From assembly GCF_017833255.1 (NCBI RefSeq), contig NZ_JAFIBU010000001.1, forward strand, positions 4,256,001 to 4,320,000: DNA of 64,000 nucleotides, given 5' to 3'. A program made the position numbers and the translations under genes. The notes under the pieces were generated by a model. It saw only the letters and a program-made list of their open reading frames with translations, searched no databases and had not been told where the DNA came from. Source of the DNA: Paenibacillus sp. PvR098 (lineage in GTDB: Bacteria; Bacillota; Bacilli; Paenibacillales; NBRC-103111). How positions within the stretch are numbered: the first letter of the stretch is position 1; each line of letters starts with the position of its first letter. Positions 25,172 through 33,493 of this stretch are shown here, in pieces.

Positions 25172-25182
25172 CTCCTTTGCTC
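25139..25182. repeat. Hairpin at the right end of the IS remnant
   Basis: AGCAAAGGAGTTAAGCA pairs with TGCTTAACTCCTTTGCT around a loop that overlaps the transposase stop codon. It may be the IS transcript terminator or part of the inverted repeat end; no matching left end was found. Confidence 0.5.
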
Positions 25183-25291
25183 ATTTAAAAGTTCATTTTT
25201 CCTGAATATCAGCCGTGTCCCGCGCGTCTTTAATTTTCACTTTTGGGACACCCTCTTTTTGTGCTTCAACTTGCTCATTCGGCGTCCGCCG

Positions 25292-26140
25292 CTACGGAAG
25301 GTGCATGACCCGTTCAATCCGAAGCATGATTTGTTTGTCCAGAACCTCCGGCTGGATTTTCGGATTGCCCGCGTTGATTCTTGGTATTTCCATCGGATGA
25401 CTGGAGCGTGTCGCCATTTCGTTCACGATGGTAAACGCATAATGAAATCCGGCTTCTGTGATCAACTCCTGCGCAGTCTTGGAGAAAATCCCGAACGGGT
25501 AAGCGTAAGTATCAGCCGCATGGCTGCCGCCATAGATCTCATTCAGCTTGCTGGCACACGCTTTGCTGTCGCTCCGCACTCGTTCAACATATTGCTCCTC
25601 AGTCTCGCCGCCGAGTCTGCCGGTGAGGGCGGCTTGGTCGTCCTTTTTATAATGAAGATTGTCGGAATGGCATTGAAAGTCAAACATACCTTGGCGGTAG
25701 CTCAGCATTTCCCGAATCTGCTCCCTTGAAAGCGTTGGAATCGTCGGAGCCGTCGGATCGTCCAAATCCGTGGTGACAATGAAATTCACTGCCGGGATGT
25801 CGAGCTCCTTAAGAACGGGATAAGCGTAATTATAGAAGCTTTGATACCCGTCGTCGAACGTAACCAACACCGCTTTATCAGGGACCGGGGCTCCCTCGTA
25901 AAATTTCTGGAACTCGCTTAAAGTGATGAAGCGGTATCCCTTGGATTGAAGATAGCTCAATTGGTCACGAAAAAGCGTGCTGGACACGGTGCTTGAGCTT
26001 TTGTCCGTATCGTGCACATGGTGGTACATGAGAACAGCGACTTGGTTGCTGTAACGCTCCGTCACCGTAGGTCCCCAGGTATCGAAAGCGCTGATCAGGA
26101 CGGCTGCGAAGAGCAGCGCGGCACATATTTTTTTGGTCAT
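25292..26140 (-). CDS. Exported polysaccharide deacetylase (NodB fold)
   Basis: The 282-residue protein has an N-terminal anchor (about 5-22) and a NodB domain of carbohydrate esterase family 4. Visible motifs are LMYHHV at the start, TFDDGYQSF (catalytic Asp and metal Asp), CHSDNLH with H158 and H163 as metal ligands, and YPFG. It would remove acetyl groups from a cell-wall or surface glycan outside the membrane. The frame ends at TAG 25294-25292, but continues in frame for 31 further codons (charged, ending in DARDTADIQEK) to a TGA at 25195-25193, next to the IS remnant, so the natural C-terminus may be cut short by a nonsense change. Confidence 0.85.
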   Translation of the reverse strand: MTKKICAALLFAAVLISAFDTWGPTVTERYSNQVAVLMYHHVHDTDKSSSTVSSTLFRDQLSYLQSKGYRFITLSEFQKFYEGAPVPDKAVLVTFDDGYQSFYNYAYPVLKELDIPAVNFIVTTDLDDPTAPTIPTLSREQIREMLSYRQGMFDFQCHSDNLHYKKDDQAALTGRLGGETEEQYVERVRSDSKACASKLNEIYGGSHAADTYAYPFGIFSKTAQELITEAGFHYAFTIVNEMATRSSHPMEIPRINAGNPKIQPEVLDKQIMLRIERVMHLP

Positions 26141-26273
26141 GAAGAATCTCCTTCATCGGGTTGGAAGAAAATAAAGCCTATAGTCAGTTATAGCGATTCT
26201 TGGACCGAATATCAAGCAGAGGCCATTTGCTATTTTTTTGAGTCTAATAGGTGGTCTTCTGTATTCTCTGGCT

Positions 26274-26747
26274 TCACTCCGCAAACCGGTCCGCCACCGA
26301 ACTGGCGCCGAAGGATAACGGCTTGATTCGTGCTTCGTATCCAACGGAGGTGACCCAGCCGCAAATTTCCTGGATCAGTACCTTGGTCTCGCCTTTTTGA
26401 CCGATGTCAATGTGAATCTCAAGCGGCCACGCTTGCAGAAGATCGCTCAAGCCGTTCTTGTTCAAATGTTCTACCAGCTCCAGGCTAAGCTCGGTTTCCC
26501 GATAAATCCGCGAACGCAGGTCGTGAAGCGGGCGGCTGGTTAGCTTGCGATAGAAGAAGCGGGCACCATTGCCGACCCGATGAATGATAAGCGCTGTGAC
26601 AAGTGTAGTCGAACGTTTCGTTGTGTGCGAATCGGTGCCAATGACTAATTTGTAAGCTGCATTCGGGTCTTCCTTAACGTAAGCATGCAACTGCTCTACC
26701 ATTTCTTCAACGGTAACGGAGCCCCATGTCGGGCTGACAAAAATCAT
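26274..26747 (-). CDS. ykuK: YkuK-family ribonuclease-H-like protein
   Basis: The 157-residue protein matches the YkuK (DUF458) family with an RNase-H-like fold: it starts FVSPTWGSVTVEEM, has YKLVIGTDSHTT (the first acidic site), LVTALIIHRVG, RIYRETELSLELV, EIHIDIGQKGETK and the closing GYEARIKP-SFGASSVADR. No enzymatic role is proven; the gene is linked to sporulation in B. subtilis. ATG 26747 is chosen over 26930 because the upstream part has no family match and GGAGCGGAGAG lies just before it. Confidence 0.85.
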   Translation of the reverse strand: MIFVSPTWGSVTVEEMVEQLHAYVKEDPNAAYKLVIGTDSHTTKRSTTLVTALIIHRVGNGARFFYRKLTSRPLHDLRSRIYRETELSLELVEHLNKNGLSDLLQAWPLEIHIDIGQKGETKVLIQEICGWVTSVGYEARIKPLSFGASSVADRFAE

Positions 26748-26945
26748 AACTCTCCGCTCCTTCCGCATATAAAGAAAGCTTCTGTTATTTATTTTACTCC
26801 AAAAAGCGGCAAAATAGTTTTTTCTCAACCAAAATGTGGGTTTGCCCAATTGATTTTTTGAAAAATTCAGAGTGAGGCAGTATGTATTATCATATAATAA
26901 CACTAAAATGTAAACGATTTCGGTTGGCAAAGGAGACTTGGCGCC

Positions 26946-27077
26946 ATGGAGGGGAGATTGTCTGTCGGTTTGCTTGTCGGAATCATGCTCAGTATTCCGA
27001 TGTGGCTGTCCTTGATCGGCTGGATACGGCTTATCGTGTCTGCTGTAGGCTTTTTGTCAAAGCTTCGCTTTATTTAA
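26946..27077 (+). CDS. 43-residue membrane peptide
   Basis: ATG 26946 is preceded by AAAGGAG with nine-base spacing. The product, 43 residues, starts MEGRLS, is hydrophobic through two possible helices (about 6-26 and 28-36) with one Lys and a few Arg residues, and ends KLRFI. The gene is followed after 31 bp by a good terminator (27108-27141), and TATAAT at 26893-26898 lies upstream. The ribosome site and terminator support a real gene. I do not recognise the family; small membrane peptides of this kind often modulate a larger membrane protein or are toxins. Confidence 0.5.
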   Translation: MEGRLSVGLLVGIMLSIPMWLSLIGWIRLIVSAVGFLSKLRFI

Positions 27078-27107
27078 TACATGACATTCAGTGTCTTACC
27101 TATCACG

Positions 27108-27141
27108 AACCGTGATTTCCGGATGGAAAGCACGGTTTTCT
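27108..27141 (+). terminator. Terminator of the 43-residue peptide gene
   Basis: AACCGTG and TTTCC pair with GGAAA and CACGGTT, followed by TTCTT. Confidence 0.7.
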
Positions 27142-27173
27142 TCCATTTGAATAGGGGGATCCCCTGTATCTTT

Positions 27174-27202
27174 TTGTCAGAAAAAGATGTAAAATATATA
27201 AT
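27174..27202 (+). promoter_or_regulatory. Promoter of the coiled-coil/AIM24 pair
   Basis: TTGTCA (27174-27179) and TATAAT (27197-27202) are 17 bp apart. Confidence 0.7.
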
Positions 27203-27237
27203 ATATGCCGTTTTTTGTGTTAAAGGGAGGGACAAGC

Positions 27238-27717
27238 ATGATCAGCGGAAACGAGACCTTCATTCGTAGAGTTGTTTGTTTATGGATAGGAATGATCGGA
27301 CTGCTGCTGTTAGTGCTGCCTGTTTCGACCGTGCAAGCCGGCTTAGTAGATCGGATTAAAGATATATACGGGATGCCCGAGCAGTTAGGTCAACTCCAGG
27401 AGCAATATAATGATGCTAAGCAAACGCTCGAGCAGAACCGAGCGCAGCTCGAAGAGACGCTCAAGCGATCGGAGGAAGCGGCACAGCGCTATCAAGAGAC
27501 CGAAGAACGTCTCCGGCAGGAGAACGAACAGCTTCGTGCCCGTAACGAGCGGCTAGAGGAGCTGATAGGGAAATGGGAGGCGGCTGAGCGAGCACAGGAA
27601 AGAAGAACTCGACAGATCGTCACTACGGCAATGACGGCTGCAGGGCTGGTGCTGCTTTATTTTGTGCTCACGCGATTGGTTCGGGTTGCGGTCTGGCGGC
27701 GTAACCGGAACGGTTAG
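27238..27717 (+). CDS. Secreted or anchored coiled-coil protein with C-terminal membrane helix
   Basis: The 159-residue protein has an N-terminal signal or anchor (residues 11-33, ending VQAG), a long coiled coil (about 45-125, rich in Gln, Glu and Arg with regular Leu) and a second membrane helix (about 130-149). It would thus cross or touch the membrane at both ends with the coiled coil between. I do not recognise a family. ATG 27238 follows GGGAGGG. It is transcribed with the AIM24 gene 16 bp downstream, which suggests a shared role at the membrane. Confidence 0.65.
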   Translation: MISGNETFIRRVVCLWIGMIGLLLLVLPVSTVQAGLVDRIKDIYGMPEQLGQLQEQYNDAKQTLEQNRAQLEETLKRSEEAAQRYQETEERLRQENEQLRARNERLEELIGKWEAAERAQERRTRQIVTTAMTAAGLVLLYFVLTRLVRVAVWRRNRNG

Positions 27718-27733
27718 CCCTGGGAGGTGCGGG

Positions 27734-28432
27734 ATGAAGATTCACGTAGATGGAATGAGTGCGGAAGGACAAGCGGCGGCTGTAGAGCTCGAAGAGGATG
27801 AGTCCGTGTGTGTGCTTCATCCGCGTCAAATCATCGCGTTCCAAGGTCATTCGGTAAGTCGCGAAGATCGTCTGCTTAGCCTGTCCGGTATGTACAGTAA
27901 GAAGAAGTGGATCGAATCGCGGCTGTCCGGCCCAGCCCGCTTTGTGCTCGGAGTGCCGGTCGGATACAGCTTCAAAGCATTGGAGCTGCCTGACGATAGT
28001 AATTTGCTGTTCGATATCAAGCACGTTCTTATGTACAGTCAAGGCATGCAGCTGCAGAGCCGGCTGCAGAAGATCAAGCAAGCACTCGTCACCCGAGATT
28101 GGATTCGGATGAAATTTTCAGGCGGAGGCACCATCGGCCTGCTGTCATGCGGTCCGTTGTGTGAGCTTACCATCGATCAAGACCGGCCTGTATATGTGGA
28201 TATAGGCTGTCTTGTGGCTTTTCCGGAAGATGCCAAGCTGCAGCTTTGCGTGTATGGGAATCCGCTCGCCAGCCAGCGGATGAATTACCATTGGGAGGTT
28301 ACCGGAAGAGGAAAAATATTACTCCAGCCTGCTAGACCGGAACGGGGGATGATGGATCCTCTTCAAGGGGATTCTCTCCTTCGCCGCCTGCTGCGGGAGC
28401 TGCTTCCGTTTGGAAACGTCATGATTAAATGA
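27734..28432 (+). CDS. AIM24-family protein
   Basis: The 232-residue protein matches the AIM24/TIGR00266 family: a beta-rich trefoil-like fold with the patterns CVLHPRQIIAFQGHS, LLFDIKHVLMYSQGM, MKFSGGGTIGLLSCGP and VDIGCLVAFPE. In mitochondria AIM24 stabilises membrane complexes; bacterial members have no settled role and are often next to membrane-protein genes. Here it follows the coiled-coil membrane protein by 16 bp, with GGGAGG before the ATG. The gene ends 95 bp before the MHYT kinase. Confidence 0.75.
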   Translation: MKIHVDGMSAEGQAAAVELEEDESVCVLHPRQIIAFQGHSVSREDRLLSLSGMYSKKKWIESRLSGPARFVLGVPVGYSFKALELPDDSNLLFDIKHVLMYSQGMQLQSRLQKIKQALVTRDWIRMKFSGGGTIGLLSCGPLCELTIDQDRPVYVDIGCLVAFPEDAKLQLCVYGNPLASQRMNYHWEVTGRGKILLQPARPERGMMDPLQGDSLLRRLLRELLPFGNVMIK

Positions 28433-28526
28433 ATATGAAAATAAGCTGTTAAAAGCGGTAAATTACTGAACAGTGGTTGGAATCCTTCATCGGTTTCAAC
28501 ATAAAGCCCGGAATCGAGGTGTAGGC

Positions 28527-30392
28527 ATGGAACATTTGCACGGAACCTATAGCTTCCCTCTCGTTGGTTTGTCGATCGTTATTTCGTTAGTCTCGTCTTA
28601 TTACGCAATCACCCTGTGCGAGCGGGTCTTGACTTTTAACGGACGGGCAAGAGCGTTACGGATTTGGCGTGGCTCCGGCGTCATGGGGCTAGGAATATGG
28701 TCGATGCATTTTGTCGGTTTGCTTGCTTTTCAATTGCCTGTCGATGTTCAATATGATATCCCGTTTCTTATTTTATCCATGGTGCTGCCGGTGTTCGCCT
28801 CTTGGGCTGCGTTGTCCGTGATCTTGAGCCGTTCGGTATCCGGTTTTCATGTGTTTTTCGGGGGCTTGTTTATGGGGTTGTCCATTACGGGTATGCATTA
28901 CACCGGTATGGCGGCGTTACGGCTTCCGGGAACCATTTCGTTTAACCCGTATTGGACGGGTTTGTCTGTCTCGATTGCCTTCATTACTTCCTTCGTGGTC
29001 CTGTATGTGGGGGGGGGCCGCCGAAGAGGGCGCAAGTCTTCCCGCTGGTCTAAGGTCGGTTCGGCCGCTCTGCTTGGGACAGCTATTGCCGGCATGCATT
29101 ATGCCGGGATGATGGCAGCCGAATTCAAAACATATGTCTCTCCATCCGGTAGTGCCCAAAAGAGCGAGGAACTACTGCTTGCTTATTGGATTGGCGCCGC
29201 GGCTCTTCTGTTTCTGATGTTAATTTCCGTGATCCAGTTTATGGACAGAAGATTTGCTTTACGGCTTGCGGACTCGAACAAAAAGAGGTACGATTTTATT
29301 TTTGAACATAATCCCGATATGGTGTGTCTGTTTGATTTAGACGGTCGGCTCCTGCGGACCAATCCGGCAGCGGAACTTATCACGGGATATGACCGGGAGA
29401 TGTTTCTGAGCCGTCCTTTCACCCGCTTCCTAAGCCGGAGGGACAGTATAAAAATCCGCTCCTGCTTCGCCAAGGTAGTGATGGGAACGCCGCAGACGGT
29501 CGAATGTACGATAAGGCATAAGTTGGGATACCCTGTACATTTAAGCACGACAATTGTTCCTATGATTGAAGGGGAGAAGATTGTAGATATTTATACGATT
29601 TCAAAGGACATCACGGAACAGAAAAAAACGGAGCAGCAGCTGCTTCAAGCTAAGAAGGAAGCCGAACAGGCGGCTAAAGTCAAAAGCGAATTTTTGACGG
29701 TGATGAGCCACGAAGTCCGGACGCCGCTCAACGGAGTTATCGGAATGAGCGAAATCCTAATGGATACGGAGCTGGATGAGGAGCAGCAGGAATATGTGAA
29801 GATTATCAGCAAGAGCGGCAAGGATCTGTTGTCTGTCATTAACGATGTGCTCGATTTCTCCAAAATCGAATCGGGAAAAATGTCGTTAAAGCCGGAGATT
29901 TTTCATCTACAGGGTTGTTTGAACGACACGCTGCGTTTGTTTATTCCCGAGGTACGGCAGCGCGGATTGAGTCTCGCGTTTTACGTGGATCCGGCTGTGC
30001 CGGAGATTATCATTGGCGATGAAGGACGGCTCAAGCAGGTGTTAATCAATTTGATCGGCAATGCCGTCAAATTTACGGAACATGGGAAGATTGAGGTGTC
30101 GATTCGCCAAGCCTACCGAAAGGGGGAGCAATTACAGCTTGAATTCATGATCCGAGATACAGGAATCGGCATTCATGAGTCGTATATTGCTGATTTGTTC
30201 CAGCCCTTTTATCAATTGGATTCCGGTGCAAGAAGGCATGGAGGTACGGGTCTGGGTCTTTCGATCAGCAAGAAGCTGGTGGAGCTGATGGGTGGGACAA
30301 TTCGCGCGGAATCGGTCCCAGGGCAAGGCTCTACGTTCACCTTCTCCATTCAAGCGTACTGCAGTGAAGATAAAATCGCCGTTCAGCTATAG
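28527..30392 (+). CDS. Membrane sensor histidine kinase with MHYT and PAS domains
   Basis: The 621-residue protein has a seven-helix MHYT sensor (residues 1-245) with its signature triads [18 protein letters not shown] and MHYAGMMAA, which are thought to bind copper and sense O2, CO or NO. A PAS domain follows (about 255-375), then HisKA with [14 protein letters not shown] (His phosphorylation site near residue 400) and an HATPase with N-box [19 protein letters not shown] and [19 protein letters not shown]. There is no receiver domain, and no response regulator gene lies next to it, so it is an orphan kinase. The start is ATG 28527 with GAGGTG upstream. Confidence 0.88.
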   Translation: MEHLHGTYSFPLVGLSIVISLVSSYYAITLCERVLTFNGRARALRIWRGSGVMGLGIWSMHFVGLLAFQLPVDVQYDIPFLILSMVLPVFASWAALSVILSRSVSGFHVFFGGLFMGLSITGMHYTGMAALRLPGTISFNPYWTGLSVSIAFITSFVVLYVGGGRRRGRKSSRWSKVGSAALLGTAIAGMHYAGMMAAEFKTYVSPSGSAQKSEELLLAYWIGAAALLFLMLISVIQFMDRRFALRLADSNKKRYDFIFEHNPDMVCLFDLDGRLLRTNPAAELITGYDREMFLSRPFTRFLSRRDSIKIRSCFAKVVMGTPQTVECTIRHKLGYPVHLSTTIVPMIEGEKIVDIYTISKDITEQKKTEQQLLQAKKEAEQAAKVKSEFLTVMSHEVRTPLNGVIGMSEILMDTELDEEQQEYVKIISKSGKDLLSVINDVLDFSKIESGKMSLKPEIFHLQGCLNDTLRLFIPEVRQRGLSLAFYVDPAVPEIIIGDEGRLKQVLINLIGNAVKFTEHGKIEVSIRQAYRKGEQLQLEFMIRDTGIGIHESYIADLFQPFYQLDSGARRHGGTGLGLSISKKLVELMGGTIRAESVPGQGSTFTFSIQAYCSEDKIAVQL

Positions 30393-30410
30393 CTGAGCGG
30401 TGATTTTTTT
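30374..30410 (+). terminator. Terminator of the MHYT kinase gene
   Basis: AATCGCCGTTCAGC pairs with GCTGAGCGGTGATT around TATA, then seven T residues. The stem overlaps the stop codon. Confidence 0.8.
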
Positions 30411-30551
30411 GCGCTAAACAGCGGCTTCACTATAGAGCCAATGACTTGCATATGAAATGCAATCGTATCCATTTGTCTCCATAACCGTACATGAGCTATA
30501 CTAAAGTAAGTAGATGTTCAGTCACGTCAAGAGGGGGAGAGACACGGCTAG

Positions 30552-31442
30552 ATGGATACGATTACGCATACGCTGTTTGGTTTAACGCTATATGGCGCCG
30601 TAAATAAAACCCGCATGACACGCAGGGAGAAGCAGGCGCTCCTGTTCACGACCGTAACAGGCTCGCAAATTCCCGACATCGATGTGATCTCCGCTTGGTG
30701 GGATACGGCGGGGCGCTATCAGATGTGGCATAGGGGATTAACCCATTCGCTCTTCATGGTGCCGGTTTTTGCAGCCCTGATTGCTGGCATTGTCCGGCTT
30801 CTATGGAAGGTCAAGGGCTGGAACTGGTTTGTCATCGGCTTGATCGCCGTGTTCATCCACAGCACCAGCGATTTGTTCAACGCTTGGGGGACTGGCTATT
30901 TGGAGCCGTTCTCGACCGTGCGCATTACTTTCGGAACCATCCCGATCGTCGATTTGGTGTTCTGGGCGCTTATGCTCGGCGGATGGCTGTGGGTCTTTCT
31001 TCGCAAACGCAGCGGTCGGTTACAGGGGCCTTCGCACCGAGTTTACCGTACCGTATGGCTGCTGATCGCCCTGCACGTGGGATTGCAATCTGTCCAGGGC
31101 TATACACTCTATAAGCAGGTAGATCACCAATATGAGCAGGTGGCGCTTGCCGCGGATTTCGTGCCGGGGACGTTCACGGTTATCGGGAAGAATGGCGACA
31201 CGATCGTCCTGTCCCGGGGAACGGTATGGACTGGCATTCATCCGGTGACCCAACTGAAGTCGAATGAAGATGCCGACTTGGAGACACTGTTTGCCACCAA
31301 TCCGAAGGCAAAGACGCTGTACGAGTGGTCGCCGTTCGTTGTCATCGTGGAAGACGACAAGCGTCTTGGCTTGTACGATCCTCGCTTTTACCGGAACGGT
31401 CAATCATTTCTCTTCGAATACATGGAGAAGCAGGGGCTTTGA
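30552..31442 (+). CDS. Membrane-bound metal-dependent hydrolase, YdjM/YfhP (DUF457) type
   Basis: The 296-residue protein starts with MDTITHTLFGLTLYG (the family's first His), then PDIDV and MWHRGLTHSLFMVPVFA, the conserved metal-site region of the DUF457/YdjM family. Four membrane helices (about 75-92, 98-115, 128-148 and 164-180) follow, then a soluble C-terminal domain of about 115 residues. LexA-controlled YdjM of E. coli and YfhP of B. subtilis belong here; the substrate is unknown. The gene is monocistronic with a perfect hairpin terminator. Confidence 0.82.
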   Translation: MDTITHTLFGLTLYGAVNKTRMTRREKQALLFTTVTGSQIPDIDVISAWWDTAGRYQMWHRGLTHSLFMVPVFAALIAGIVRLLWKVKGWNWFVIGLIAVFIHSTSDLFNAWGTGYLEPFSTVRITFGTIPIVDLVFWALMLGGWLWVFLRKRSGRLQGPSHRVYRTVWLLIALHVGLQSVQGYTLYKQVDHQYEQVALAADFVPGTFTVIGKNGDTIVLSRGTVWTGIHPVTQLKSNEDADLETLFATNPKAKTLYEWSPFVVIVEDDKRLGLYDPRFYRNGQSFLFEYMEKQGL

Positions 31443-31470
31443 TCTCTCCTGCAGAGCTATACCAACGAAA

Positions 31471-31515
31471 CAACGCCTCTTTCCTGGCAGCATGCCAGGA
31501 AAGAGGCGTTGTTTC
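31471..31515. terminator. Bidirectional terminator
   Basis: AACGCCTCTTTCCTGGCA and its exact reverse complement enclose a GCA loop at 31472-31510, followed by GTTTC. Confidence 0.85.
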
Positions 31516-31529
31516 TGTTTCACAATGAT

Positions 31530-32990
31530 TTAGGGCGTGTAAAAATTTTGTGTGTAATAGATGTTGAGTTTTCCGCCGAAGTGCACTCCGACACCCAAGC
31601 GCTTAAAGCTGCCAAGCAAATTTTTGCGGTGGCCTTCAGAGTTCATCCAGCCATGATGGGCGAAGATGGCGCTCGTTTGGCCTGCGGCAATGTTCTCGGC
31701 TGCAGCGCGGAATCTGAGGCCGTCCTGCTCCATTCGGTCAAACGGGCTAAGACCGCTTAGATTCGAATGGTCAAAGTAGCCCTTGGCGGCCATATCTTGA
31801 CTATGTTTGCGAGCTGTGGAGGCTATTGCATCATCCCAGGCGAATGGCGCAAGCCCTAGCTTGGCTCTTCCCGCATTGGCAAGGTCGATGCTTTGACGCT
31901 CGTAAGCTCTTGCCAGCGCATCGCTGGCTTTGGGGTAGAAGGCTTCCAGCGAAATCTCCGTTGACTTGCCGATCACTTGGACTCCAGTGACGACATTGCT
32001 CCGATGCAGGTCGTAGAAGAAGGTGACATAAGCATCGCTAATCTCATAGGTTCCGTGCTCGCCTTTGCCGTAATTCGTCATGAAACGGGTGTTGCCTTTC
32101 AGTATGAACGAAACCGGGGTGCCGTACTGCTTATCCACTTCAGCTTTGCCTGAACCATCGGCTATTCCGCGGTCAGTGCGCCAATTGGCCGATGGAGAGT
32201 ATAGCGCAACGACTTTATTTCCGCTAATGCCGATTTGCGCGTAGTCGTTGTAATCTTGGTTGTAAATATACCAGTGAAAGCCATACTCGCTTGCATCCTT
32301 GCGAGCGGGTGCTCCGAGCTTCTCTGTCACTGAATCGACGGTATCGCCGATCGCAATGCCTTTCACGGATATCGCAGCATTCGCAGCCGCTGGGATGCTA
32401 GGTTTGGACTGGGCAGGCGCTGCATGCAAGCGGAAGGAATTTTGCTTCATATTCAGAATGAACTGAACCGCTTCGGCACGGGTTAATTTGTCCACTGCTT
32501 TATAACCTTCGATCGTAGCGGCGGTTTTCCCTTGAGACAAGCCCTGGTCCAGCAAATAACGGATGGAATCGTTCAAGCCCATCGTGCCGTTTTGCGTGGC
32601 AGCGATTAATCTCGCCACATATCCCCGGTTGTATAAGCTTCGGTTAGCATTATTAAGAACAGGCCACTGCTGCCCCCATGCATAATTATAATAAGGCTCG
32701 TACCAAGCAGCGCCGGGTCCAGCAGTAGACACGGCCGTTTCCGGGTAAGCACGTAGAAGCATGGCGAGAAACTCAGGTTCGGAAACCACTTGGTCGGGAC
32801 GGAAAGTGCCGTCCTCATATCCATTAACAATGCCGTTATCTGCTGCCCATGTGACGGCTTTAGAGCTCCAATGGCGAGATGTATCCTTGAAGCCGCTTAA
32901 GCCAGCAGCGGTGGATGAGGGGACAACGGATAGTAGGGTAGTAACCCCTAGGGTAACCGACAGGACATAAGACAACCATCGTTTATTCAA
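31530..32990 (-). CDS. Secreted SLH-domain protein with CAP-associated and CAP domains
   Basis: The 486-residue protein has a signal peptide (about 1-29), two or three S-layer-homology motifs (30-185, for example FKDTSRHWSSKAVTWAADNG and GYEDGTFRPD), a CAP-associated domain (about 205-345, IGDTVDSVTEKLGAP) and a C-terminal CAP domain (about 355-486, with KHSQDMAAKGYFDHSNL and MNSEGHRKNLL). SLH domains attach proteins to the cell wall. B. subtilis YlbC and YkwD-like proteins share the CAP pair, whose activity is unknown. The His in YFDHS and HRKN fit the CAP cavity tetrad. Confidence 0.88.
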   Translation of the reverse strand: MNKRWLSYVLSVTLGVTTLLSVVPSSTAAGLSGFKDTSRHWSSKAVTWAADNGIVNGYEDGTFRPDQVVSEPEFLAMLLRAYPETAVSTAGPGAAWYEPYYNYAWGQQWPVLNNANRSLYNRGYVARLIAATQNGTMGLNDSIRYLLDQGLSQGKTAATIEGYKAVDKLTRAEAVQFILNMKQNSFRLHAAPAQSKPSIPAAANAAISVKGIAIGDTVDSVTEKLGAPARKDASEYGFHWYIYNQDYNDYAQIGISGNKVVALYSPSANWRTDRGIADGSGKAEVDKQYGTPVSFILKGNTRFMTNYGKGEHGTYEISDAYVTFFYDLHRSNVVTGVQVIGKSTEISLEAFYPKASDALARAYERQSIDLANAGRAKLGLAPFAWDDAIASTARKHSQDMAAKGYFDHSNLSGLSPFDRMEQDGLRFRAAAENIAAGQTSAIFAHHGWMNSEGHRKNLLGSFKRLGVGVHFGGKLNIYYTQNFYTP

Positions 32991-33121
32991 AACGCATTCC
33001 TCCTCTTCCCTATAGTGTTCGTGTCCACCTTACTATATTAGTCGGTTTTTATATTGTACATGTCAAGCGCAACCATTTTGTTATATAATTTCATTACCAA
33101 CACATTATTGGAGGGGTAATC

Positions 33122-33162
33122 AAAGAGCCGCCTATTGCGCGGGGCAACAGGCGGCTCTTTGT
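33122..33162 (-). terminator. Terminator after the 48-residue protein gene
   Basis: AAAGAGCCGCCT (33123-33134) and AGGCGGCTCTTT (33149-33160) form a 12-bp stem. Confidence 0.75.
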
Positions 33163-33179
33163 GGCTTGCTCTTATAGCG

Positions 33180-33326
33180 TTAGCGCTTGTTCTTCTTGGC
33201 GGTATCGCTTGCTTTTGCGGCTTCGCGAGAAACGGTGTCTTCCGCCAGCTTGTCACCGAATTGATCCAGTCGGCTTGGACTGCTTGCAGGTCCGTCATTG
33301 TCCGGTTTACTGTTTCTTCCACTCAT
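33180..33326 (-). CDS. 48-residue hydrophilic protein
   Basis: ATG 33326 has a textbook ribosome site (GGAGGTGATC, spacing four to six) and the frame gives 48 residues, MSGRNSKPDND and a helical segment LDQFGDKLAEDTVSRE, ending in AKKNKR. A terminator follows after 18 bp. The product is highly charged and has no Cys or membrane segment; such small proteins with SRLDQFG-like cores are common in spore formers, some being small acid-soluble or sporulation-linked, but I cannot place it. A competing longer frame (33038-33322) overlaps it and lacks a ribosome site. Confidence 0.65.
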   Translation of the reverse strand: MSGRNSKPDNDGPASSPSRLDQFGDKLAEDTVSREAAKASDTAKKNKR

Positions 33327-33388
33327 GAACGATCACCTCCATGTGATAGCGTGCCTAAACTTCCGCCAGATTATAACCATACATTCGA

Positions 33389-33405
33389 GTTCCATATAAC
33401 AGAAC
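33389..33405 (+). promoter_or_regulatory. IclR-type activator site upstream of the aromatic operon promoter
   Basis: GTTCCATATAACAGAAC has GTTC/GAAC ends with a nine-base AT-rich centre, similar to the sites of PcaR/PobR-type IclR activators, and ends seven bases before the -35 at 33413. An IclR-family gene lies at 44693 in the same cluster. Confidence 0.45.
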
Positions 33406-33412
33406 GCGGACC

Positions 33413-33441
33413 TTGTGAGGGCCGGGCTTCGGATTTAAGAT
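33413..33441 (+). promoter_or_regulatory. Promoter of the semialdehyde dehydrogenase operon
   Basis: TTGTGA (33413-33418) and TAAGAT (33436-33441) are 17 bp apart. Both are imperfect, in line with a need for an activator. Confidence 0.5.
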
Positions 33442-33493
33442 GAAACTATCCAAAACTATAACAGGTTTTACTATGCTGAGGAGGATGGTTTCA

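Noticed and set aside
33038..33322. 94-codon minus-strand frame
   Set aside because: Overlaps the 48-residue gene in another frame and crosses its terminator; only the shorter frame has a ribosome site.
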